Positions 1 through 12,200 are shown, numbered from the stretch's first letter. The stretch is 64,000 nucleotides of DNA from Lenzites betulinus (GCA_022264855.1 JABYQU010000003.1:372001-436000), one strand, 5' to 3'. Numbers and translations: made by a program. The notes: a model not told the origin generated them from the sequence alone.

Positions 1-89
1 ATGCAGAGTTTGTAGCCGTGGGAACACATTCTCAATGCGAGACATTCAAATACTTCTAACACATTGATCAATCCCCTCCTTGACGGCAA

Positions 90-106
90 GTTCTGAAGTA
101 CTTACG
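90..106. repeat. Target-site duplication, left copy
   Basis: GTTCTGAAGTACTTACG is identical to 14241-14257. Two more A residues match if the end of the A tail is counted. It marks the 5' end of the LINE insertion. Confidence 0.85.
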
Positions 107-1761
107 GGCTCCTCTTCCATGCACCACCACCTGGTCGCGTTTTTCCCACGGTCCGAGCATGAGCCAGCTCGCCGTGGGGGCCTCACGGGTGCCATAACCG
201 ATGAATAGCAGTCGAAGACCCTTAAGAAAGGCCCTGAAATAGTTAGCGACACGGGTACACCCTGTGTGTGAAGGGAATGAAACCCAGAACAACGAAGGTA
301 AGAATGAGTCGACCCAAACGCTATGAACGCGACGCATACACATGCTCTTCGGAGACTGCTCCTAGGAGCCATCCCCCTCGGGGCAGAGACCCCCACAACA
401 CCACGGATAGCCGTAACCATAGCCCAGGCAAGCCATCCTCACTGCCGACCACCCCCAGCCGCTCACGAAGTCAAGCCACCCACTCCGACGTGGCACTCAC
501 GAGCGCTAAAGGCAGGAAGATTAGATTAGATAACGAATGATACGCCAACCACCACTGTACGAGAAACCGCCCGGACTCGGAACAAAGCTCCGAGGACGAA
601 GCTTGGCGAAATAACATAGTACAGCACCAAACCCCAAACGAGACGTGCGGGACACCACGGACTCTACGGAAACACCGCACTAGACAGTTAATGAAACCGA
701 CCGCGCCCAAACTTGAGGAAACACAACACTAGCTAGGAATACCGCGAAACCGACAACCCTAAATAAATAAGAAGTAAGCCAGGCCAACGAGAAACTTGGC
801 TGAAACCCAAACCATTGAAGCCCGGATGACCCAGCCACAAAAGAGCGACACCACCGAGTGAAAGCCCACTGCCACCCGGCCACGGCGAAATACCAAAAGT
901 ACAGAGGCAACATAGGCTGCATCCCTACCGACAATATCGAAGGTAAAGGAACCCTCGATCCGCCCAAAAGAAATCCAGTAGAGCTGCCAAACAGAATGAT
1001 ACCACAAACCGCACACCCACTACTTAATCAAAACCACAGCAAAACTGGAGCTCCACCCCCAGGAATACAGACAACACAGAACGCTAACACTGAAACCAAT
1101 CAATGGCAACGAACCTGTCCCAGCAGAGAGTGTCTGGAGACAGCAACCCAAATACCAAGACCAAGCAAAATCTGAGCATGGAAGCGAATTGAAATGTCAT
1201 CTGAGCCTGTGTACCTTAAACTTAAGGAAGAACCATGTCCCAACAATACCTGAAACCTAGATAGATGAATAATAACAGGCTAGGCTACAGTTAAACACCA
1301 GGCCCATAAGTAGGACCCACCCAACAAAGGAACAAACGAACTGGGACCAATCCAACCCAAACTGTGACCATGCAGGGAAACTAGGTGGTAAATCATATGA
1401 AACCGAAAGGCACAACAGACTCCCAAAATCTGGAGGCTCAAGTAAACTGAACAAGAACAAAACAATGACTAGCAATGTTAAACACCAGCCAAAACAATAA
1501 AAGGACAGGAAAGCTAGCAAACTCCCAAACGTGAACACAAAAGAGGGTGAGAAGGACCCTAAAAGCAAAACAAAAGTAGGCTTAATGAACAGAACAAAGA
1601 CACAATAACCATGGGTGTAAAAGAAAACAGAAACAACCAGCCTGGTGCCCAGAAGTCAAAATATAACTAGCGCTCCGCGCGATCCGCGGGACCTATCAAG
1701 GTGTCAGAATAACCCAGAAAGAAGAGGCCACACTCACATATAAGGCCAGACCCTGGAACCA
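107..1761 (+). other. A/C-rich 5' leader of the LINE, no coding assignment
   Basis: About 1.65 kb that is rich in A and C and poor in T, with no long + strand frame and no recognisable protein. Minus-strand frames here are hydrophobic shadows of the biased composition. It probably acts as untranslated leader. Confidence 0.4.
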
Positions 1762-1767
1762 TATAAA
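1762..1767 (+). promoter_or_regulatory. TATA box inside the LINE leader
   Basis: A TATAAA element lies about 65 bp upstream of the ATG at 1832, a spacing typical of fungal RNA polymerase II promoters. A similar TATAAG lies about 25 bp further upstream. It could drive the small ORF or serve as the internal promoter of the whole element. Confidence 0.4.
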
Positions 1768-1831
1768 CCCTACATCACGCCAACTCCTGGAGCTCAACCA
1801 CCATCACTGCCCTGCACCACCACCGCCAGCC

Positions 1832-2308
1832 ATGCCCCCTGCCCCCAACAACCATGCCAACACAGTGCTGGTGAGAGTCAGAGGAACCGCACCGACGCAC
1901 AACCCATCATGCGCAATATGGAAGCACGCCGCGTGGTGCGACGTCGCAGTCATCCCAAACAAGTCGATCGAAGTAGGACAGAGAGTCGTGCTGAAGAAAA
2001 TCATAGGAAGAGACGAGAACCCGGGCGAGGACGAGCCACAGGTCGATCCGCCGAACGTGCAAGACCTGGACATCGAAGGAGATGTGATCAGAGTCAGAGC
2101 GGTTGAGAAGGAGACAATCGAGTTCGTCGTCACGAATCGCATCGAAAGGTCGATGACCGAGGTCGTTTATCTAACGGTCGAATGCGTGTTGGGAGAAACG
2201 GTCAAACTCACCGGGTGGAACTGGTGGTCGCACCGCCTGGCATGGTTCCTGGGGACGGCCTCTCGTAGGACGCCGGCGGAGAGGATATCGGTGGCGGGAA
2301 GGACATAA
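1832..2308 (+). CDS. Small unassigned ORF in the LINE 5' region (ORF0-like)
   Basis: A 158-residue frame starting at an ATG preceded by a TATA box. The N-terminus is Pro/Asn-rich (MPPAPNNHANTVLVRVRG). The middle is charged, with many V/I/E residues and a WNWWSH motif near residue 127. No zinc knuckle, nuclease, polymerase or membrane segment is visible, and I do not recognise the family. It shares the T-poor composition of the surrounding element, so it looks native to it rather than a captured host gene. Tad-like LINEs normally have only ORF1 and ORF2, so a third frame upstream of gag is unusual. It could also be chance open sequence in T-poor DNA, where stop codons are rarer. Confidence 0.4.
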   Translation: MPPAPNNHANTVLVRVRGTAPTHNPSCAIWKHAAWCDVAVIPNKSIEVGQRVVLKKIIGRDENPGEDEPQVDPPNVQDLDIEGDVIRVRAVEKETIEFVVTNRIERSMTEVVYLTVECVLGETVKLTGWNWWSHRLAWFLGTASRRTPAERISVAGRT

Positions 2309-3060
2309 GAACGAGCGGGAGGTAGTGGTTGAGGACGTATGACAAAAACCTGTCGCCGCAGCTGCTGAATCGAAATGCAACCGTAACAACGTCCGACCGA
2401 GCGAAGGCCGTCGGCAAACAACCACGGTCATGTGTACGACTGCGCCTACATAGAAAAGAGATCATGGGATCAGCGTAATACTACCGTAAAATAAAAAGAG
2501 AAACGGTCACGATCAAGGGCAATGATCACCACTACAGCCAGCCTAGACTTGGCAAGTTTCGTACCTGTAAACGAAGCAATTAGCCCAACGCAGAGGAGCC
2601 CGAAACACCCAAGAAATCGTGTGATAATCGTCGAATGCGAGGAAGACAACGGTCAGCCGCCCCGTCCTGTGCGAGAAGCAACGAAATAGCGGCAATGCCC
2701 CACCATCAAGCAAATGATGCGACTGATCGCCCGCGAAGAAGCCGAGACGAAGGACATAGGGCCCATACCGACCACGGACCAAACACATGGGCGTAGAAGT
2801 AACCCTCAAAACAAAGAACAAAACAGTACAAACCGATATCGGGCAACTAAACGCAAGGAGGGACATGCCCCACCGTTATCAATGCAGCCGCCTAATCTAG
2901 ATTAGAAAGAATAACGACGCAGAAGCAAACCGACCTGCCGAAACTTGAGTAGACCGGCTGAAACATAAGCGGAAACACGGCCCGATGAGACGAAGCACAC
3001 GGCAGAGGAACACAAACAAGAGCAAAGCTAAGAGCTCTCAGCGCTCAGCACTCTGCGAAC
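2309..3060 (+). other. LINE spacer between the small ORF and the first gag-like gene
   Basis: A/C/G-rich, T-poor sequence with several short frames and no recognisable domain or repeat. Confidence 0.35.
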
Positions 3061-5050
3061 GTGAATAACCGCCCGCCCGCCCATCTACCAGCAATGCAGA
3101 CGCAATCCCGAACAAGCCAGCGACCGACCCCAGCGGGACCGACTAAATCGGCAGCAAATGGCGTCCGCGCCCACCGCCCCCCCAGCTCAGCCCAGTCCGA
3201 CCAAGCTGAAGAAGGCGGAACAACAACGACGATCGAGGAAAGACCCACGAGCGCCGAGACACACTTAGCGGGCGAACGGATAGCTGAGGATGGAGAGGAG
3301 CAGATGGGACAAGGCGATAGGATCCAGCAAAACATCCGAGCAGGAACACGCCCACCTGGTGAGTGCCAGCTAGTAACAACCCGTCCATCAACGCCTCAAC
3401 AAAGATGTAAGGTGAACACGGTCGATGTACGCCAAAACCGCCACGAGCCCCTGCCACTCGTGCACGGTAACGGGAGAACAGGGAAGAGACACAGGAGCGC
3501 GTCCCCCGGAGGACCAGTAAGACGACCAAGACCTCCCCACCGCGAACTCACATGCGCCCAAGCAGAAGAAGCTATGATAGACGGCTCACCGTCGATAACA
3601 CACCTGGTCAACATCGTGCAGAACGGCAGAGCGATCCTGAAGCTCCTCGGGATACGCCTCCCCAGCCCTCCCCCGATCGCTCCCGAGGAAGCAGCCAGAA
3701 TGGCCCCATTCCTAAGCCCGCAGTACACGGCAGGAGACGCACACGCGCAGCTACCCATACTAGCCGCAGGGACGAGGCAAGCCTGCGGCGGCATCGTCGA
3801 AACCGATAGCCATCTTCCCCCGCCCGGACTGCACGCACACGAAGCACATACCAGACACGACGCGACTACCTACCAGAACATCCAGAATGCCACCAGGACA
3901 TACGTGCCCAACAGTCGCGACCTCGATGACATAGGCATGACCCCATGGCCCCAGCGAGACCAGCCCGCAGCCACTCCACACTACAACCCGGAGCATGGAG
4001 GCAGAGACCCGGCACGGAACACCGGGGAAATAAGGTACAACGAACGACTCGGTACACGATGACCTACCGCAGCTAACTGAGCACAGCAGATGCCATGATA
4101 ACGAGACAGCCCGCAACCCGCACCTAGAAGCACGCTACGTCCGAGGCTCGGAGCTGATACGCATATCGGCCGTACCGGCAGACGGATACCCGGCCGTACA
4201 CGCAAACAGCCCGTACGACGACCTACGCTACATCACTCCGACTCGTCTTCTGGCCTTCGACACGCTCCCGCCGCAATCCACATGCCTGATCGACCTCTTC
4301 GGACAAGCGGACCTCAACCACGAAAGGCTGCAGGAACTACGCCCGCGCCTCAGAGAAACCGTCGAGGCCATCACGGGAGACACCGAGGTGGTCGTAGCGC
4401 CCCCGGAGGAAGCCCCAGACGGACAGGGGTGGGACGCCCCCACGGTCTGAACAGTCACGAACCTATCGCCGCGCAGCTTAAGCAACCTCCTCAACCGAAT
4501 ATGCTGGGATACCTCCATCCTCTCCTTCCGTGTGGTCCCAAGGATCCCGCTCCCTCCACTCTTCGTCTTCGCTGTCACCAACGCTACCGTAAAAGAAGGC
4601 ACGGACATCGACAGTGCGCTACAGGCAACGTTGTTAAACAAAGTGGCGTTCGCGGCAACTGTCAAGATCATAAGCAAAGACCGAAACTCGCGCTTCGCCT
4701 CAGCCGAGGAGGGTGCGATATCGACGGCGATGTCCGCCTTCGGCGACGTCCTCGATTTAGGCGGATCACAGTACGTATCCATCACAGGGCCGGTAGCCCG
4801 CATCTACTGTACCCCACCGACGCTCGACGCGGACCTGTGGCTAGAATGGAGGAAAGAGCTCACTGCCGTGAAGTTCCCCTTCGCAAAAGGCCCGGTCCGG
4901 AAGAGAGGAAGGTGTAAGATGTGCCACGGTACAGACCACACCACCACGCTCTGCGCCTTCAGTAACAAGAAAATCCCCGAATGGGTAGGCAAAATCATTC
5001 CGAGATCCTCGAACCCGAGGAGGGCAGGCAGGGACGATTCGGGCCTGTAG
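3061..5050 (+). pseudogene. Degenerate gag-like ORF1, first copy, with CCHC knuckle
   Basis: The first part is open in one frame to a stop at 4060-4062 and is rich in Pro, Thr, Gln and Arg, as in LINE ORF1 N-termini. From about 4034 coding continues in another frame to 5050, broken once by TGA at 4448-4450. The second gag-like protein has Trp at the aligned site, so TGG to TGA is likely. The C-terminus carries a zinc knuckle of form CX2CX4HX4C (near 4915-4960) preceded by WLEWRKEL. The order WxxWR, basic stretch, CCHC, then an IP-x-W motif is the same in the second copy (6323-8371), so the two are homologous though strongly diverged. Its role would be RNA binding. With one frame slip and one stop it is probably inactive, unless the slip is programmed. 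Confidence 0.6.
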
Positions 5051-6322
5051 GACAGCGGAGGCGTTCGTGCAATGTAACTACATCTTGAAACATATGACTG
5101 AATCCAAAACTGCTGAGAGACTCACCCCTCAACCGTAAGGAGTCGAACGGAACCCGCGCGAACCGCTCGGACAGCACATGCCGCCGATGTCTAACTCCAT
5201 GACAGCTTTGAAGACGAGCCTGGAACAACATGGCTGTGTCGTTACAGACACCCCGGCGCACGACAGCGAGCACAGGTAGCGAACAAACAAGCGAACACCC
5301 GGCAGATGCCATATATAATGGAACGCCAGGGAACGACAACACAGTACCTACAGCCAAGATGCACCCCGAAACCCACCGCTCAGCCGCAAACCAAACCACC
5401 CCCCTCACGGTCACGGGCGGAGTACCAACCTCACCGCGAACGTATGCTCAAGTCCTGGCAAGCCCGCCGTCCCCCACAACGCCGGCAATCAAGCCGAACC
5501 CTCTTGTGAAGATGAGCACTACCGCAGCCATGCGCACCAAGAGTAACGCCGAAGCTGCTCGGAGGAATAGTGCCCTCGAGACCTTAGAGGAAGAATCCCA
5601 AAAATCCGTCCCAAGCGCAACGACTCCCAACACGATCGGGAAGACGACCAGAAGCGCGGTGATACGCCCCGTGCCGAGCCAACGCCCGCGACCTACTCTT
5701 TTCGCGGTTTCCGCGAGTCCGAGGGCTTCGTGGTGCGGAGGACTCATCGCAGCGCAGGGGGCCTTGCCCGTATGCGGACGGCTTATCGCGCGGTATTGCG
5801 AGGACATGGGCCGATCCGCGCGCGAGGGCTTGCGTTCCGTGGCGTCGGTCCGTACGGAGCGCGATGGTACGTTCCGCGTTCCGCGTTACGCGTTAGCGGC
5901 CGGCGCATCGTGGCCTCGATCCCCTTCGCGATGGACCTTCCGTAGAGACTTTCTGATGACATCGGACGTGCGGACTCTCCCTGTAAATACCTACGCCCTC
6001 GGGCCGTGACAATCGGACCCCCCTTGGCTCAGAATCTCACTTTCCCTCGAAGAACCCAGCGACGACCCTGCGAACAGCGAACTGCGAACTGCGAACCCTG
6101 CGAACTCTGCGAACTGCGAACCCCTGCGATTTAGCGTTTAGCGTTGTGATTGCGTTACGAGTCTTCTGTGACGCCGACACCGGCTACGAAGCGACCCTCC
6201 TGCGTACTGCGGAAACGCCAGCTCAGCTGAGTCGTTGCACACCTTCCGCCTTACCGCTACCCCTCCCCTCCCTCCGCGCTTCTCTGCGTACCGCGCCGCC
6301 GTAAGGGCACCCGACGCGAACC
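5051..6322 (+). other. Internal junction region of the LINE
   Basis: A frame at 5230-6009 starts with Thr/Pro-rich sequence containing TYAQVLAS, a type of motif seen near the N-terminus of gag-like ORF1 proteins. At about 5690 the composition changes abruptly from T-poor to balanced GC-rich sequence with T, which lasts to about 6450. This stretch may be the 5' UTR or promoter of the downstream unit fused to the remains of an upstream one. No A-rich tail lies at the join. Confidence 0.4.
6070..6146 (+). repeat. Short tandem repeats at the LINE internal junction
   Basis: Repeats based on GCGAACT/GCGAACC run from about 6070 to 6125, followed by a TTAGCG doublet. Such arrays occur in 5' UTRs of some LINEs and support a second element starting near here. 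Confidence 0.6.
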
Positions 6323-8371
6323 TTGCATCTCCTCGCGCTCCGCGAGACGTCTTCGCAGCCCGGTCTCGACCTTCTGGGCTCTCGACCGTCTCTTTCATCC
6401 GGCCTTACCGGTCGGTTGAGTGCATCAGCGGGCCTGGCAACTACACCCGGACCTAGCGAGAGACCGCAACGCACACAGCCAATGGCCAGCGTTGCGCCGA
6501 GGTCGCCGAGCACGGAGTACCATTTCGACGACCTGAACATGGAGGACCTCGATGACGTACTCCGAACACCTACCCGACGTTACGAAACGCCAACCTCCGA
6601 GGACTGGAGAAACTTATCAGTCCACGCGGAAAGTGTTGCCTCTGACGACCTGGCTGGAGGAATCTGCACCGCGGTAAGACAGGACGAAGTCGACCTGGAA
6701 AACTTCATAACAAACGGCATCGATCGCTACGGGAACACCATACCCGGCCAAGAGGAGAACCGAGTAGAGTATCAGCAGAGGAAGAGGCAGAGAATCGACA
6801 GCCCACCGCAGCCAAGGTCACAATCGGTGAGGTTCCGAAAGTACCGCGACCGCACAAACAACAAGGCGCCAATCCTCGCGGCACCGCCAGAGATCTCCAC
6901 GCCCGTGCGCCCTCATGAAACCGCATCCTACTCGGAAACCGAACGAGCACCTTCCATCGACACAGCATGGCTGCGCTCCTCCCTCCAAAAAGCGAGCCCC
7001 CCCCGCCTATCCGCTGCGACGAAAGAAAAGAACGTTGAGCGCAGACGCGCCGACCCCAACACCGAGCCTGAGGACGGGATGGACATCGACATGGTCGAGA
7101 CAGCCGGGACACACAGGAACCCAATGGCCCAAACGAGCCCGACCCCTCTCCCGAGAAGACAGCCTACAACGGCTGAAGAAAGAATCAAGTCGCTCGCCCG
7201 AGGCGGCTCTGGAACAGCACATCCACAACAAGTAGAAGTCCTCCCATCCTTCCTAGCCCCGCCGCCGACGTCGAAACCCGAGAAAGCGGCAAACGCCTGG
7301 AGTGGTAGACACGACGAAACCCCCCCACCGCACGGCTCACCGTCGATCCCAGGGCTGGACGGCTACGGCTTCACCCCGGAACCGGCGGAAGGCTTCCCGA
7401 CAGTCCACCACGCCCACCCGGAAGGGCTCATCGAAGACCTGGCAGTCGCCCGAATCGACGAAGCATGGAGACAGGAGGACGGGACGACCCTCTTCGTGCA
7501 AGTAGCGAACGTGGGGCACCCGGACGTCCCGCTACGAAAGCCAATCTACGACGAAATCTACGAGGTCATCAGCCGCGTAACAGGAGCAACAGATTTCGTA
7601 CCCGTGGCGCCACAACCGGAGTGGGCGCAACCGCCGAAACGAACAGGAATGCCAAAGACTTGGGTAGTTTTCGGCCTAGGAGCGGCAAGAGTCTCACAAC
7701 TCGTGGCCCTGAAAGTACTGTCGTGCTCATGGATCACGCTCTTCTTCTACGAGAGGAAGCTCATTATCCCACGATACCTACTCACACTCACCGGCTACAC
7801 GACCAACCACGACGACGACATAGTGAACTCAGTCAAAGGCGCCTTCCTCGACGACCCCATCTTCTCCTCGATAGCCGACCTAGTCATAGACCACCCGGGG
7901 ATGCACCACCTAACACAACAAGAAGCAGCGCTACAAGTGGCTTCGAGCGTTGAGGTACGCATAGACAGGCTTGGCAACGGTAACATGCAGGCGGCGGTTT
8001 TCTGTGACTCGCCGACGGGCTGTGGAGAAACCTGGAAGGTGTGGAGGTCCAACCTTATGAAGATGCCGTTTCACAGCCGCTACAACCCGACAGCGGTGGC
8101 CAGGAAGATCGAGCTCTGCCTCTGTTGCCACAGCGCAGACCACCTAACGCACAAATGCCCTTTCCCAATGATCCCCGGGTGGTGCGCCCCTCCCCCCCTG
8201 TCGCGCACATACGGAAGACCGAGACAACCGTCGTCGACTGGGCAAACACCCTTCTCCCCGGCAACTAGTGGGTACCGCGGAAGAGGGCGTGGTTTTGGCG
8301 GTTTCCGTGGAAGTGGTAGGGGAACGACTCCGGCGAGGAGCACCCTGGGAGCTGGAATAGACTGGTTGTAG
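6323..8371 (+). CDS. LINE ORF1, gag-like protein, intact copy
   Basis: A 682-residue frame. The N-terminal half is low-complexity and rich in Pro, Ser, Thr and Arg. The middle (residues about 360-560) is a folded region that aligns in order with the second half of the degenerate copy at 3061-5050. A CX2CX4HX4C zinc knuckle (CLCCHSADHLTHKC) sits near residue 598, and the C-terminus is Gly/Arg-rich (RGRGRGFGGFRG), typical of nucleic-acid binding. ORF1 proteins of Tad-like elements bind element RNA to form the transposition particle. An alternative ATG at 6482 would drop the first 53 residues. The reading frame is the same as that of ORF2, from which it is separated by three in-frame stops. Confidence 0.8.
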   Translation: MHLLALRETSSQPGLDLLGSRPSLSSGLTGRLSASAGLATTPGPSERPQRTQPMASVAPRSPSTEYHFDDLNMEDLDDVLRTPTRRYETPTSEDWRNLSVHAESVASDDLAGGICTAVRQDEVDLENFITNGIDRYGNTIPGQEENRVEYQQRKRQRIDSPPQPRSQSVRFRKYRDRTNNKAPILAAPPEISTPVRPHETASYSETERAPSIDTAWLRSSLQKASPPRLSAATKEKNVERRRADPNTEPEDGMDIDMVETAGTHRNPMAQTSPTPLPRRQPTTAEERIKSLARGGSGTAHPQQVEVLPSFLAPPPTSKPEKAANAWSGRHDETPPPHGSPSIPGLDGYGFTPEPAEGFPTVHHAHPEGLIEDLAVARIDEAWRQEDGTTLFVQVANVGHPDVPLRKPIYDEIYEVISRVTGATDFVPVAPQPEWAQPPKRTGMPKTWVVFGLGAARVSQLVALKVLSCSWITLFFYERKLIIPRYLLTLTGYTTNHDDDIVNSVKGAFLDDPIFSSIADLVIDHPGMHHLTQQEAALQVASSVEVRIDRLGNGNMQAAVFCDSPTGCGETWKVWRSNLMKMPFHSRYNPTAVARKIELCLCCHSADHLTHKCPFPMIPGWCAPPPLSRTYGRPRQPSSTGQTPFSPATSGYRGRGRGFGGFRGSGRGTTPARSTLGAGIDWL

Positions 8372-9202
8372 GTAGCGCACGACGCCCAGCGACTTGCACG
8401 AGCAAGGCCATGTACGACTCCAACACGCTCGCGTAATCCTATAAGACATGACGCCAGTAGAGCAGCCCTCGCTAACCCGCCCTGACCCTGTCGAGCACCG
8501 AGACGAGGAACATCCGACGTACGAAGCCTCACACCTGTGAGCCGAGTCGACACAGCAAAGTCGCCCCGCGGTATACCTAGGAAACAACGCGATGCGAAAA
8601 TCGGAGTTGCCCCCGCAACCTGGCCAAGGGCAACGCCACCGCCGGAAATCCAGACAAACCGGCGGGGGCTGGCCGCCCCGGCGCGCCCAAATACACTGGC
8701 CCACGGGCACAGGAAAGCCGCCGGTGCCCGACTACCCCCCTCCTCACAAACCCAACGGAAGCCTATTGAGGCTAGTGACTAGCCGTGCCGAGAGGCTCAA
8801 GCAAGCTGCGCCGACTGGGAGGCAACACTGCATTGTCACACTGAGCTGCCAGCTGCAGCGCTCGAGGCCGACGGCTGTACGCCCCGGGGCAAACCAGCCA
8901 CGAACAACAACACCACAAACCACACCCACACACCATCCGGCACAAGCAGGCAAAATGGCATAACGGCGCTCGGCGGGACTAGAGCGGTTGATCCACGCGC
9001 GACTGGACCCAACCCCGAGGATAGACCCGCCGAAAATGATCGCTGCGCCACCGCGGGCAACGGCGGTGCTAACAGACAAAGCGAAGGACGTGAACAGGGC
9101 GGTACCGCCAATGATCACGGCCCAAGCTACCAATCCCACCAACCAGTAGGAACGGGCACCTCTGAGTCGTCCAGAGGGCAGGAGCCTGCGAACGACGAAG
9201 AA
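8372..9202 (+). other. Spacer between LINE ORF1 and ORF2
   Basis: Stops occur in the ORF1/ORF2 frame at 8369-8371, near 8483 and near 8780. From about 8783 the frame is open continuously into ORF2 but contains no ATG. This part would encode a low-complexity Thr/Asn/Gly/Ala-rich leader before the endonuclease domain. No other gene is seen. Confidence 0.5.
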
Positions 9203-12200
9203 GTGCCCGACCCCGATACGCTTGAGAAGAGGGCGAGGTCCAGGGGCAGGATCAAAATCGCCTCGTTAAACATACGCGGCGGGGGCCACCCCTCCCACGG
9301 CGGCGTAGGCGAGAAATGGCTGAGAGTAAACCAACTCCTGAGAGAGAAAAGGATCGGTATCCTGGCGCTGCAAGAAACGCACCTAAACGCCGAGAACGCA
9401 AAGTCCCTCAACGAGATCTTCCACAGCTCGCTGCAGGTATACGCATCGGAGGACCCAAACGCGCCATTAGCCGCGCGAGGCGTGGCTTTCGTTGTGAACA
9501 AACGTGTCTTCAACGCAGATGACCAGGTAACACACAGAGTAATTGCCGCAGGAAGGGCAGCAGAAATCACTGTGAAATGGGGAGCGAATGAGACCCTGAC
9601 TCTAGTCAACGTGTACGCACCGAACGACCCGAACGACAACGCGGAGTTCTGGACCATGCTGAAGTCAGACCTCACAAGCCGGTCCGGCCGACGGACTGAC
9701 ATGATGCTCGGAGACATGAACATCGTGGAAGCAGCGGAGGACAGGGCACCAGCGCGGGCGGATCCCGCACGAGCTAACAGCAGCCTAACCGAACTGAAAA
9801 CGAGCTTAAATCTGACAGACGGATGGAGAAACATGAACCCGAATAAAAGAGGCTTCACCTTTATCCAGAGCTGCACCGGCAGCCAGTCGAGACTAGACAG
9901 GATCTACGTGTCCAACCGATTGTTAATGAAGTCTGCACACTGGATCATAGAGGAACCCGGGATAAACTCAGACCACAGCCTTGTGTCCGCCTCCCTCGCA
10001 AACTACGCAACCCCGTACATCGGCCCCGGGAGATGGGTAATCCCCCGAGCTGTGATAGCCGACAAACAGTTCATGGACGAAACGGTTGAAGCCGGTCGGA
10101 AGGCGGCAGACGAGATGAGCCAGACCGACCAGAACGGAGGCACAGGAGCGCGACAAGCAATATACACAGCCTTCAAAACCGAGATCGCGCGAAGAGCGCG
10201 TAAGAGGACAAAAGAGCTCTTCGCGAAATGGGATAGGAAAATCGAGGACCTGAAAAAGAAAATCGACAGCACAATGAGAGAGGGAATCGATGACGGCGAA
10301 GAAAGTAAACAAAACAGAGAGACCGTTGCGCTACTCAAAGAAACCCTGTCAAAACTAAAAGTTAGACGCTTCGAAGAGAGAAGAAATGACTTACGGACAC
10401 GACAAATGCTGGAAGGCGAGTGTGCCAACCGTTTCTGGCTTGCACAAGGCAAAGAAAAGGTCAAGAAAGAACCCCTGTACGAACTGCGCAGAGAGGCCGG
10501 TACCCACACCGAGTCCGCATCGCGATCGAGCAAAATGGCCGAACTGGCGAGACAGCACTACGACGACCTACAAAACGATGCATGGGATGACCCTACGTGC
10601 GACAGAAACTCGGCGATTGACACAGCACTCACGGACACAAAAGCCATGCTGGAACCAAGACAAAAAGGGAGACTGGGTGAAAGGCTCACTGTCGCGGAAG
10701 TGCGGGAAGCGTTAGCAAAAACCGCGGCCGGGAAGGCAGCGGGCCTAGACGGCCTCCCGACCGAACTGTGGCAGGCGCTAGAGAGGAGGCACGCGAAAGA
10801 CACGAAGGCCCAGAGGCCTGGGTTTAACGTAGCAAGCTTCATGACAAAAATGTTTAATGAGATCGAAGAACAAGGCATCGCACATGACTCGCCCTTCGCA
10901 GATGGCTGGATATGCCCGATATACAAGCTGAAAGGCGACGTCCGCGACGTCAATAACTACAGGCCTATCACGGTGCTAAACACAGACTACAAAGTGTTGA
11001 CGAAGGCCCTAGCAGCCAGAGTTGCAATCGTCGCCCCTAAACTCATACACGAGGACCAAGCCGGTTTCATTAGCGGAAGACATATCCACGACAATGTGAA
11101 GCTCACCAAGCTAACGATGGCGTATGCAGAGAAAGAAGCCCGCGAGGGAGCCATAGTGGCCCTGGACCAGGAAAAAGCCTATGACCGAATAAGCCACGAA
11201 TACCTGTGGGCAACGCTGAACAAAATGAACTTCCCTGTGCGCCTCATAAACACGTTGAAAGCCTTGTACAGGTGCGCACGCAGCACAGTCATGTTGAACG
11301 GCGTCCAGAGTGCTTTCTTCAAGATTACAAGGGGGGTCAGACAGGGTGACCCCCTATCGTGCCTACTGTTTAACCTGGCAATTGAACCCCTAGCCTGTTC
11401 GCTCAGGGCCTCAAACCTAAATGGGATCGAAGTCCCCGGGCTCACGGAGAGAATAATAACCACGATGTTTGCAGATGATACCACGGTGTTCCTTAGCGCC
11501 AACGACAGCTACTCCCACATGAGGACACTGCTAGACCGCTGGTGGTGCAAAGGGTCACGAGCGAAGTTCAACGAGCCGAAAACAGTCCTGATCCCGCTGG
11601 GCCCGCGAGCAGGAAGAGAAAGAATACGACGCGACCGCACGCTGGCAGAAGGGACGGAACGCCTGCCTGGCGGCATCAGAATCCTAGACGAAGGCGAAGG
11701 GACACGTATGCTTGGAGCCTGGATTGGCCCGGACCATGATGACGCCACGCCGTGGACGTCGGTCGTAAACACGATACAAAGGAACCTCGAGAGGTGGAGT
11801 CGCAGGAGACCTACGCTGAAAGGAAAACAAGTGATTGTAAACCTCGAGGTGGGTAGCCGCACACAGTACCTTGCGCGTGTCCAGGGGATGCCCAAGGAGA
11901 TAGAAAAGTCTTTGGAAAAAATGATCTCCAAATTCCTTTGGGATGGAAAGCGAGTCGCCGTGGCGGGTGCGACAATGGGGCGGCCGGTGGATGAAGGCGG
12001 CCTAAAAATCCTAAACATCGCAGCAAGGAACGAGCCAATTGACCTGATGTGGCTGAGAAGCTACTTAGACTTGTCCGGGCTACGCCCCAGGTGGGCACAC
12101 CTAGCAGACGCGCTAATCGCGAAAGCGATCCTCGCATCAGAAAGGCGAGTGGCACCAACGGCCCGAGTAAACATCTTCCTACAAACATGGAACACGAACA

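Noticed and set aside
680..1600. Hydrophobic minus-strand frames in the LINE leader
   Set aside because: They are rich in Trp, Phe and Leu only because the + strand is poor in T; no family or start context supports them.
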